Shown here piece after piece: positions 18,746 to 26,700 of a stretch of DNA of 47,680 bases. Within the stretch, counting starts at the first letter, position 1; each line of letters opens with the position of its first letter. Made by a program: the position numbers and the translations under genes. This DNA comes from Alphaproteobacteria bacterium (GTDB lineage: Bacteria; Pseudomonadota; Alphaproteobacteria; Rhodobacterales; Rhodobacteraceae), in the NCBI GenBank assembly GCA_003331935.1, contig QOQE01000014.1:1-47680 (forward strand), written 5' to 3'. A model generated the notes under the pieces. That model ran no database searches. It worked only from the letters and a program-made list of their open reading frames with translations, and was not told where the DNA came from.

Positions 18746-19753
18746 ATGCTCACTTACATTTTCAGACGCTTATTAATTTCAATACCTACTCTAATTTTTA
18801 TTAGTTTGGTCATCTTCCTTTTATTAAATCTTGCGCCTAATGATCCTATGGCTCAAGTGCCCTTGACAGTGCCTCCAGAAGTTAAACAAAAGATGAGAGA
18901 GGCTCTTGGTTTAGGACAACCATTATATGTACAGTTTTTGAAATGGCTAATACAGCTTTTCTGGATAGAGCCACAAGTATTTATTGATTACATGTTTAAT
19001 ACTAGTTTTTCAGAGGACAAACTACGGGTAATAAGCTGGCAAACACGTAGTCCAGTAATGGATATAATTGTCCAACGAATGCCACAAACACTTTGGGTGG
19101 TTGGCATGTCCTATGTTGTTGGAATACTTATAGCCATCCCTATAGGAATATATTCCGCTTACAAACAATACTCAGTTTTTGATCAGGTCGGTACTTTTGT
19201 CACTATGATCGGTTATTCAGTGCCACCATTTTTCACTGGGGTTTTTGTTATAGTGATTTTTTCTGTTCAATTAGGGTGGTTGCCATCAATTTATGACACT
19301 ACACATTCTGTAGTTGATTGGGAGACCTTCAAAGTTCAGTTAAAACAAATGGTAATGCCGGTGATGGTTCTAGCACTCCAAACAACGGCTATGATAAATA
19401 GATTTATGCGCGCAACGATGCTTGACAATTTAAATCAAGATTACGTGAGAACCGCAAGAGCAAAGGGCCTGAGCGAATGGACCGTCGTAATGATCCATGT
19501 ATTGAGAAATTCAATGATCCCCGTTATTACCGTTATCGCCTTAAATGTTCCGGCAATTTTTGGGGGTGCAATCATTACAGAACAGGTATTTAAAGTAAAT
19601 GGCATAGGTCAGCAATTAATTGGTGCAATTTATGCAAATGATCTTCCAACAGTCCAAACGATTACTTTTATGTTTGCTGTTTTGATAGTGCTTTTTAACT
19701 TATTGGCTGACATCATTTATGGAATACTTGATCCAAGGATACGCTATGACTGA
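18746..19753 (+). CDS. Peptide-type ABC transporter permease (DppB class), system 1
   Basis: A 335-residue inner-membrane permease. It opens MLTYIFRRLLISIPTLIFIS, the standard DppB/OppB first helix, has LNLAPNDPM after it, and carries the EAA loop as YVRTARAKGLSEWTV followed by HVLRNSMIPVI. About six membrane helices. The ATG at 18746 follows directly on the T-run of the terminator and has no Shine-Dalgarno sequence beside it; the only AAGGAGG lies inside the hairpin about 45 bases upstream. The next gene overlaps it by 8 bases. Confidence 0.93.
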   Translation: MLTYIFRRLLISIPTLIFISLVIFLLLNLAPNDPMAQVPLTVPPEVKQKMREALGLGQPLYVQFLKWLIQLFWIEPQVFIDYMFNTSFSEDKLRVISWQTRSPVMDIIVQRMPQTLWVVGMSYVVGILIAIPIGIYSAYKQYSVFDQVGTFVTMIGYSVPPFFTGVFVIVIFSVQLGWLPSIYDTTHSVVDWETFKVQLKQMVMPVMVLALQTTAMINRFMRATMLDNLNQDYVRTARAKGLSEWTVVMIHVLRNSMIPVITVIALNVPAIFGGAIITEQVFKVNGIGQQLIGAIYANDLPTVQTITFMFAVLIVLFNLLADIIYGILDPRIRYD

Positions 19754-20651
19754 TAACAGCACTATCACTGTAAAACCACGTAGTAAGATTAGAGATGTTT
19801 GGGATCAGTTCAAGAGCCATAAGGGGGCTCTTTTAGGTGCGATAATATTCTTTTCAATTGTATTGCTAGTGATGGTAGGACCCTTCGTTTGGCCTTTTGA
19901 TGCAAATCAAATCGATATTCGATCAAGAAACCAAGGTCCGAGCCTATTGCATCCCTTTGGAACTGATCAATTAGGTAGAGATACCTTAGCAAGAATGATG
20001 GCTGGTGGCCGTACATCGATAGCAGTTGGATTAGCTGCAATGGCTCTTTCTTTGTTTTTCGGAAGTTTCATAGGTGTAACAGCCGGTTTTTACAAGAAAC
20101 TGGATGGAGTTCTTATGAGGTTCACTGATCTATTCCTTTCCTTGCCTTTACTCCCTCTACTTTTAGTCATGATGCTTTTATTCAGGGAGCCTCTTAGCCA
20201 GGCATATGGACCAGAAAAGGGCATGTTTGTTTTAATAGTAGTGTCTATTGGCATTACCAGTTGGATGCCTACAGCCAGAATAGTGCGAGCTGATGTTCTT
20301 GCTCTTAAAGAAAGGGAGTTTGTACTAGCCGCCAAAGCAAGCGGCACTTCGGATACTTTGATTATCTTAAGGCATATCATGCCAAACGTCTTATCACCCA
20401 TAATGGTATCCGCGACTCTTGGCATTGCTAATGGTATTATCACGGAAAGTGCACTATCTTTTTTGGGCTTAGGATTTCCGCCCGATTTTCCTACTTGGGG
20501 AAGACTTCTAAACGATGCAGTTGATTATTTACAGCAGTATCCTGAAAGGGTTTTTTGGCCAGGACTAGCGATTTCGTTGACCGTTCTAAGCATTAATTAT
20601 CTAGGTGACGGGCTTAGGGATGCTCTCGATCCAAGAATGCGTAAAAGATAA
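19746..20651 (+). CDS. Peptide-type ABC transporter permease (DppC class), system 1
   Basis: A 301-residue permease using the ATG at 19746, which overlaps the DppB stop (ATGACTGA) and implies translational coupling. A longer frame from 19719 would overlap more and lacks support. It has the DppC-type N-terminal cytoplasmic stretch, the segment HPFGTDQLGRDTLARMMAGGR, and the EAA loop REFVLAAKASGTSDTLIILRHIMPN. About six membrane helices. The motif SALSFLGLGFPPDFPTWG near the end is diagnostic for this class. No ATPase gene follows; the divergent fused ATPase at 14993 serves that role. Confidence 0.93.
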   Translation: MTDNSTITVKPRSKIRDVWDQFKSHKGALLGAIIFFSIVLLVMVGPFVWPFDANQIDIRSRNQGPSLLHPFGTDQLGRDTLARMMAGGRTSIAVGLAAMALSLFFGSFIGVTAGFYKKLDGVLMRFTDLFLSLPLLPLLLVMMLLFREPLSQAYGPEKGMFVLIVVSIGITSWMPTARIVRADVLALKEREFVLAAKASGTSDTLIILRHIMPNVLSPIMVSATLGIANGIITESALSFLGLGFPPDFPTWGRLLNDAVDYLQQYPERVFWPGLAISLTVLSINYLGDGLRDALDPRMRKR

Positions 20652-20722
20652 TTCAATTAAGCTTATTATTTTTTCTGCCTATGCTACTTTCTAGCTAAGA
20701 CAAAATTATCTCCAAAAACTTT

Positions 20723-21523
20723 TTATGATGGTTTTTTTATACATTTTGTCATTAAAAAGTCTTGTTTAAGAAAATTGTTGGAAAAAAACTTTTTAATCAA
20801 ATCTAAAGCAGAATTACGCAAATCTGTTAATTTAGTTGGATCCTCGCCTAAGGCTTTCACTAAATTCGCTAGTGGGCCAGCATTTTTCTCAAATAATTTT
20901 AGCATATGTTCAGGACTCATTGTGGGTGCATACATGGTATCTCTTCCAAATTCAATTTTTTCAAAGTGATTTTCTAATCGCTCTTGTATTATTGTCATAT
21001 CTCCCCACAATACTGGTGATGCAACTTCAGCAGGTAATGGCGGAGAAAAATCCTCTATTAACTTGAAAAATTTACCCATAAATAATTCCTTTGGCCAAGT
21101 AGAAAACGCCAATGTTCCACCTGGTTTTAAAACCCTTGCTAATTCTTTCGTTACAACCTCAGGTCTTGGGGCAAACATATGACCATATTGGCTAACAACT
21201 ACATCAAACTTTCGATCATCATAAGGTAGAAATTCTGCATCACCTTCTATAAAATTTGCCTCAAGCCCCATTATTTTTGAATTTTCCTTAGCTCTACTTA
21301 TAAGTTCTGGGGTCAGATCAACTCCTTCAACATGTGCACCAGCTCTTGATGCAGTTAAAGCAACCACCCCTGTACCGCAAGCAACATCCAGAAGCCTCAT
21401 TCCCTTTTTTACATTAGCAAACTCTACAAGTTTCGGGGCTGCAGTGCTAGTCAACGCTTCAAAGGAAATAAAAGACGCCCAACCTATCTTAGCTTTTTCT
21501 TTTAACTCCGCTATTTTATTCAT
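20723..21523 (-). CDS. Class I SAM-dependent methyltransferase (UbiE/Methyltransf_11 type)
   Basis: A 266-residue protein beginning at the ATG at 21523, which has GGAGGGG at good spacing; the frame runs further up to 21586 without a ribosome site. SAM-binding motif I is LLDVACGTG (residues 45-53), followed by the acidic VEGVDLTPELI, IEGDAEFLPYDDRKFDVV and VLKPGGTLAF. This is the pattern of small-molecule methyltransferases of the UbiE/COQ5-like group. The substrate is unknown. The upstream region, shared with the divergent DUF1127 gene, contains two palindromic repeats. Confidence 0.85.
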   Translation of the reverse strand: MNKIAELKEKAKIGWASFISFEALTSTAAPKLVEFANVKKGMRLLDVACGTGVVALTASRAGAHVEGVDLTPELISRAKENSKIMGLEANFIEGDAEFLPYDDRKFDVVVSQYGHMFAPRPEVVTKELARVLKPGGTLAFSTWPKELFMGKFFKLIEDFSPPLPAEVASPVLWGDMTIIQERLENHFEKIEFGRDTMYAPTMSPEHMLKLFEKNAGPLANLVKALGEDPTKLTDLRNSALDLIKKFFSNNFLKQDFLMTKCIKKPS

Positions 21524-21642
21524 ATTTACCCCTCCTTGATATTCTATCTTCATCATATCACCAACAACTACTAAATGTTCATTCAAATTTAGCCAAAATA
21601 GCTCGTGCTATGCATTTATTAGATATTAGGTTAACAAAAATG

Positions 21643-21712
21643 ACAATTGTAGTTCAACATTAAACTAAATATAAGTCAAGAAGTCACAATTGGTTTAACT
21701 TTAAACGAAATA
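21643..21712. promoter_or_regulatory. Pair of palindromic repeats, likely operators, before the DUF1127 gene
   Basis: Two related copies lie at 21643-21671 and 21686-21712. Each has ACAATTG followed by a dyad: GTTCAACATTAAAC (first, one arm mismatch) and GTTTAACTTTAAAC (second, perfect six-base arms GTTTAA/TTAAAC), then TAAATA or GAAATA. The dyads are 41 bases apart, about four helical turns. They lie between the divergent methyltransferase and DUF1127 genes, where a dimeric regulator could bind both and act on either. The regulator is unknown. Confidence 0.55.
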
Positions 21713-21722
21713 GGAGATCAGA

Positions 21723-21953
21723 ATGTCTGTAACGAAACCAACAATAGTATCCACCTCATTCTTTGAGAAAATAGGTCAAGCATTTACACTTGCATACTTC
21801 GCTACCGTAGATAGGGTAAAAAAGAGAAAAGAGTATTTAAAAACAATTCGAGAATTAGAAAAGATGTCCGACAGAGACCTATCGGATATAGGGTTTAGCC
21901 GAGGCGAGATAAAAGCCAGAGCTTTAAAGAGCATTTATAAGATAAATATCTAG
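21723..21953 (+). CDS. DUF1127 (YjiS-like) small protein
   Basis: A 76-residue protein with the DUF1127 signature at its C-terminal half: LEKMSDRDLSDIGFSRGEIKA, preceded by a basic helix RVKKRKEYLKTIRE. This family is widespread in alphaproteobacteria. Members studied so far are linked to RNA maturation, phosphate and carbon metabolism or stress; the role here cannot be fixed. AGGAGA precedes the ATG. It stands alone, converging with the EthD gene and preceded by two palindromic repeats suggesting tight control. Confidence 0.88.
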   Translation: MSVTKPTIVSTSFFEKIGQAFTLAYFATVDRVKKRKEYLKTIRELEKMSDRDLSDIGFSRGEIKARALKSIYKINI

Positions 21954-21990
21954 ACGTTTGGCTCTGAAAATTGCGTTATTGATGGGTTGT

Positions 21991-22299
21991 TTAACCTACA
22001 ACCTCACCTAACATCATTATCGGATTTGTATTGTAATAGTTTCCGATATCCTTAAATACAGGGCCACCTTTCTTCATCGCAGCTCTCATCTCGTCATTGT
22101 TTTCAAAAATAACTGTAGCAATTGCGTAATAAGGGGAGGGCACGTCCTTCCCGCCTGACATGCCTTTTGTGACGATCATGTTTTGTATATGATCTGACCA
22201 ATTTTCCCTAATTATTGCTAAGTGCTTCTCAACGTAATAGTCGATATCAAAATTCGTGTCATCATTTATTGGGTACACTACCTGCATTGATACTGCCAT
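21991..22299 (-). CDS. EthD-family protein
   Basis: A 102-residue ferredoxin-like-fold protein of the EthD family. It has the usual pattern VVYPINDDTNFDIDYYVEKH near the start, YYAIATVIFENNDEMRAAM in the middle and a final dimer strand NYYNTNPIMMLGEV. Such proteins are small dimeric enzymes or accessory proteins in oxidative degradation (first known beside ethyl tert-butyl ether oxidation). Its substrate is not evident. It lies 11 bases after the receiver-cyclase gene in the same direction, so it may share the signalling operon transcript. Confidence 0.8.
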   Translation of the reverse strand: MAVSMQVVYPINDDTNFDIDYYVEKHLAIIRENWSDHIQNMIVTKGMSGGKDVPSPYYAIATVIFENNDEMRAAMKKGGPVFKDIGNYYNTNPIMMLGEVVG

Positions 22300-22310
22300 T
22301 TTATTCTCTC

Positions 22311-23360
22311 CTAACTATTGACCCCAAGAAGTTGCAAAACCTCTATATTATTGTCACTTTTAAGTTTCATTAAGCCTTTTGATTTCACATCGACATCACT
22401 TCTGACTGACATCCAAGCTTCGTTAGAAATCAAAATCTCATTAGGCTCCGTTCTATCGCATATATTAAACGCTGTATTTACATTACCGCCCAACACATCA
22501 AACTGAAAGCTCTTTTTTCCAATTAGCCCTGCTACCAATGGTCCTGAGTGTATGCCTATATGTATTGCCCAATTTGGGTCGGACTCTATAGCTATTTTTT
22601 TTAAGTTAATTGCACATCGAGAGGCTGCGAGTACCTGATTATCTAAACTTCTGGTCAAGCCTCCAGTCGCTAATATGGCATCGCCAACCGTCTTTATTTT
22701 CTCTAAACCAAATTTTTCAATTTCACTTTCAAATTTTTCAAATATCTCTTGTAGATTTTCCACTACATTTTCAGGCGGATTAGATTCACAAAAGGCAGTA
22801 AACCCAACAAGATCACATACCAAAATTGCAATGTCCTCATATTTTCTAGGCCTTACTAAGCCAGATGAGTTTAGCTCTTCTGCTATTTTTTCTGGTAGAA
22901 TCTGTTTCAAAAATGCTTGAGTTCTTTTTTTGTCTGCCTCTACTTTACTTAGATAGTTTTCTTCACTATCTCTAAACCGCTTCTTTTCAAGACATGCAGA
23001 AACACGTGCTTTAAGTAGCGTGGCATTGATTGGTTTTGTAATGTAATCTTCTGCGCCATTGCTTATACATTCTGCCGTTGTCTCAATCTCGTCTGCTGCA
23101 GTTACCATTACAACTGGGATACCACGATTTTTTGGATCAGCCTTAAGGGTTTTAAGCACATCCAAACCACTTATGTCTGGCATCATTAAGTCAAGCAATA
23201 TGAGATCAAAGCTTTCTTCTTTTACCAACTCTAAAGCTTTTTTCCCGCAATCAGCCTGACTAATTTCAGTATACCCGTTCCTTGATAGTCTTCTTTCAAG
23301 AGTAAATCTGTTATCTTCAATATCGTCAACTATAAGTATTTTTTGGTTAAAAGAATTCAT
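22311..23360 (-). CDS. Response regulator with class III adenylate cyclase output
   Basis: A 349-residue protein. Residues 1-125 are a receiver with acidic pair D12/D13, phosphoacceptor D57 in LILLDLMMPD and K109 in YITKP. A helical linker (about 128-172) leads to a class III cyclase domain (175-345): metal ligands D183 (CDLVGFT) and D227 (KTVGDAI), purine-selecting K223 and D288 (FQFDVLGG), which predict ATP as substrate, and N295. The transition-state arginine four residues after N295 is N299 instead, so activity is uncertain. Third gene of the kinase operon, one base after the receiver gene. Phosphorylation by the upstream kinase is a strong inference from this order. Confidence 0.9.
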   Translation of the reverse strand: MNSFNQKILIVDDIEDNRFTLERRLSRNGYTEISQADCGKKALELVKEESFDLILLDLMMPDISGLDVLKTLKADPKNRGIPVVMVTAADEIETTAECISNGAEDYITKPINATLLKARVSACLEKKRFRDSEENYLSKVEADKKRTQAFLKQILPEKIAEELNSSGLVRPRKYEDIAILVCDLVGFTAFCESNPPENVVENLQEIFEKFESEIEKFGLEKIKTVGDAILATGGLTRSLDNQVLAASRCAINLKKIAIESDPNWAIHIGIHSGPLVAGLIGKKSFQFDVLGGNVNTAFNICDRTEPNEILISNEAWMSVRSDVDVKSKGLMKLKSDNNIEVLQLLGVNS

Positions 23361-23361
23361 G

Positions 23362-23733
23362 CTATCCTGGAACTTCTATAAATTTGCCAATCTTTTCGAG
23401 CAGTCTTTTTATATCAACAGGTTTCGTATCATAATCGCTACACCCCGCCTTTAAAGCCCTATCGCGATGTTCTGGCATCGCATGAGCGGATAAAGCTATA
23501 ACCGGAATATCTTTTACTGCTTCGATCTCTTTAATTTTAGCAGTGGCCGTCCAACCATCCATCGTTGGCAAACTCAAATCCATTAAAATAAGATCAGGAG
23601 ATTCGTCTATCGCCTTGTCTATACCTTCTTGACCATCACCCGCAATTATAATATCGAACCCTTTCTTTTTTAAACGACGGGTAAGCATATAGATATTATC
23701 AGCGTTATCCTCTACATATAAAATCTTGGTCAT
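23362..23733 (-). CDS. Single-domain response regulator (DivK-like)
   Basis: A 123-residue stand-alone receiver with acidic residues E8/D9, phosphoacceptor D52 in LILMDLSLPTMDGW, the signalling Ser in VIALSAHAM and Lys in YDTKPVD. The sequence around the phosphosite and the AHAM motif resemble DivK and other Asp-relay receivers linked to hybrid kinases. No output domain, so it probably carries phosphate between the kinase and another partner or inhibits the kinase. Its start overlaps the kinase stop (ATGA), and it ends one base before the receiver-cyclase starts, a tight three-gene unit. Confidence 0.93.
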   Translation of the reverse strand: MTKILYVEDNADNIYMLTRRLKKKGFDIIIAGDGQEGIDKAIDESPDLILMDLSLPTMDGWTATAKIKEIEAVKDIPVIALSAHAMPEHRDRALKAGCSDYDTKPVDIKRLLEKIGKFIEVPG

Positions 23734-26700
23734 TCATTGCCTCCCGCAACTGATTCAATCGTCTCAACTAGTTGATCAGCTATTCCAATGTCAGTCATAG
23801 ACGATTTTTCTAACACGCGGGTAGTTTCAGATGATAAGAACTTTTTATCATTTTCGTCTAAATCAGCTCCCGTAATCACAACTACTGGTACCTGATTTTT
23901 ATAATCTTTTCGATAAAACTCTAAGAACTCAAAACCATTCATTTTTGGCATCATTAGATCTAGAAGAATCAAATCTGGTTTCTTGCTAGTCTTGTTATCT
24001 AATATTTCCAAAGCTTCCCTTCCGTTGCATGCTTCCAACACATGGTAGTCGGCACCCGTGAGAGCCTCTTTTATAGTGAACCTCAAGTCTTCATTATCTT
24101 CCACTATCATAATAACTTTTCCGGGTTTGCTGCCTAGCAGTTTGCCTATAGATCCGATTAATCTATCTCTCTCTACTGGTTTTGATAGGTAGTCAGCTGC
24201 CCCTAATGAGAAGCCCTTTTTCTTTTCATCAATTATAGAAGCCATTACTACAGGAATATGCGCAACTTCTTTGTCTGCTTTCAACGTACGCAATACCGAC
24301 CATCCATCCATCTCGGGCATCAAAATATCCAAAGTAATAGCATCGGGTTTATATTCTCTGGCCATCTTTATACCTTGAGCTCCATCAAGTGCTTGGAGTA
24401 CGCTAAAATTATTTTTTTCCAGGTGTCTGGTCATGAGATCTCTAATTGTGGGATCATCATCGATAACCAAAATTGTACTTCTTCCATCTTTCTTTGATAC
24501 TAAAGCAGTTTCTCGATTGAGACTCTCCAAATCCTCAGCATCGATATCAGATGTTCCTTCAATTTCAACATCCTGAATAGTAACGGTAAATGTTGTTCCT
24601 TTACCTAATTCACTTTTGACCGCAACGTCACCTCCCATTAATCTTGCAAGATTTTGCACGATAGTAAGACCGAGGCCTGTCCCTCCGTATTTCCTTGTGG
24701 TAGACGCATCAGCTTGGGTGAATGCCTGAAATAGCTTATCGATTTGCTCTTGCGTCATACCGATTCCAGAGTCGTTTACATCAATCTGAATAAGTTTCGT
24801 TTTTGAGCTGTTTCTGACTTTTACGTCTATAGAAATCTCACCATTTTCACAAAATTTAGCAGCATTTGAAATTAAGTTAAGAACAATTTGCTTAGTCCGA
24901 GTTACATCTGCATTAATAAAAGTGATGCTTGGTTCTATATTCAGCAAAAGTTTATTGCTCTTTTGTTCAACCAAAGTTCGAGAGGTGTCAGCGACTTCCT
25001 CTAACAAGGCTGGCAATGAAAAGCTTTCATTGTATAATTCAACCTTTCCAGCCTCTATCTTGGATAAATCTAGAACATCATTTATAAGATTAAGCAGATG
25101 TTTGCTTGCTCCGTGGATACGCTCTAAAGGCTCCAAATAATCATCATTTCCATCATCCTCTGCATCCTCTTTTAGCATTTCGGTTAACCCGATTACAGCA
25201 TTTAGTGGCGTTCTAAGCTCATGGCTCATGTTTGCCAAAAACTGGCTTTTTGCCTTATTAGCTCCATCAGCTTGCTCTTTGGCAACATTTAGTTCTTCGA
25301 CAATTGTTTCTAGATCTAACTCTCTTTGTTTTAAATCAGTAATATCTGAGAAAATTTGGATGAGCGATTTGTCGGGCAGTCGCCGACTTGAGATTTGTAA
25401 CATCCTTCCTTCTTTTGTAGGAGGCAAATAATTGATCTCTGTACCTGTTATGGCATTTCTTTCCTTTACTCTATTTTCTACCCATTTTTCAAAATCTTCA
25501 TCGGAAAGATTTAAAATTCCACTAGTTATGAAGAGCTTTGATGCTTCCCTAAAGGTTTGCCCGACTTCCAGAGCTTCACCAAATATTGTTTCCATATAAT
25601 TGTTAGAAAGCGATAGTTTATCATCTTTGTCCCAATATAAAATTCCCGCCTCAATATTATTGATAGCGTTACTAACCAGCTGTTGTGCCTCTTCAACTTT
25701 TATTTCTAAAGCTTTCCTTTTTTCAATATTTTCAACAATACCAGTTAGTTTTATTGCCCTTCCTTTTTCAAAGGTTGCTTTGGCTCTAGTTTCATACCAA
25801 TATTCTGATCCGTCACTCATTCTATTCAAATGCTCAACCCTGACCTCATCGGAATTACCCTTTATATGCTCTTTGAATGCATTTATGTAATCTTCTCGAT
25901 ATTCCTCTTTTATGAGTTTGTATGCATCGTCAGCATTGACCATTAAATTAGTATCAACATCTCCCCACTCATTGCTTAAATTCTCAGGCACCTCATACAT
26001 TATTTTTCCGGAGAGCAAATCACTCTCGAACACTATGGAGTTTAAGTCGCCTAATACTCGTGAAAACCTCTCTTTTTGAAGTTCCACTACCTCCTCATGC
26101 TTTTTCTGTTCGGATATATCGGTGAAGTTCTGTATAAATCCTCCATCGTCTAGCATTCTTGATGTTGCCAAAAAAGTTAAGTCACCCATTTTTGATTCAA
26201 CGGTTATTCCTTCTTTGTTTTCAAGCATTCTGCCTTTTTGTATGCCCATATACTCTTCAACACTTATGCCCTTGGGTAAGGTTAGACCTCTCTTAAGAAG
26301 ATGATTTAGCATATCTCGGCGATCAACACCTGGCTTTAAATCATAACCCCAATCTCTCTTATTTCTAACTCTGGCAGCATCATTACAGAAGAATAACTTG
26401 TTCTCAGCGTCCCAAATAGTGACTGGGTTTACAAGCTTATCAACGCCATCATATAATCGTTCTAATTCAGCCTGTTTTTCTTTGATTTCAGATATATCGG
26501 TGTAACTTTGTATGTAGCTTCCATCATCCAGTCCTACTGTATTTGCTATCCAATTTCCTAATTCAATAGTAACACCTGTCTTACTTGACTTCAGTTTTTG
26601 CCAACTCTGGCTTATGTACTCATCAATAGTTTGCTTGGGTGGCAAGCTGAATAATCCGATCTTTATGGAGTTCTTTATCAGTTGTCGCCTGTGTACACCT

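Noticed and set aside
21978-22000. Small hairpin GGTTGT/ACAACC after the DUF1127 gene
   Set aside because: Only six pairs and no T-run after it; it overlaps the end of the EthD gene, so it is not listed as a terminator.
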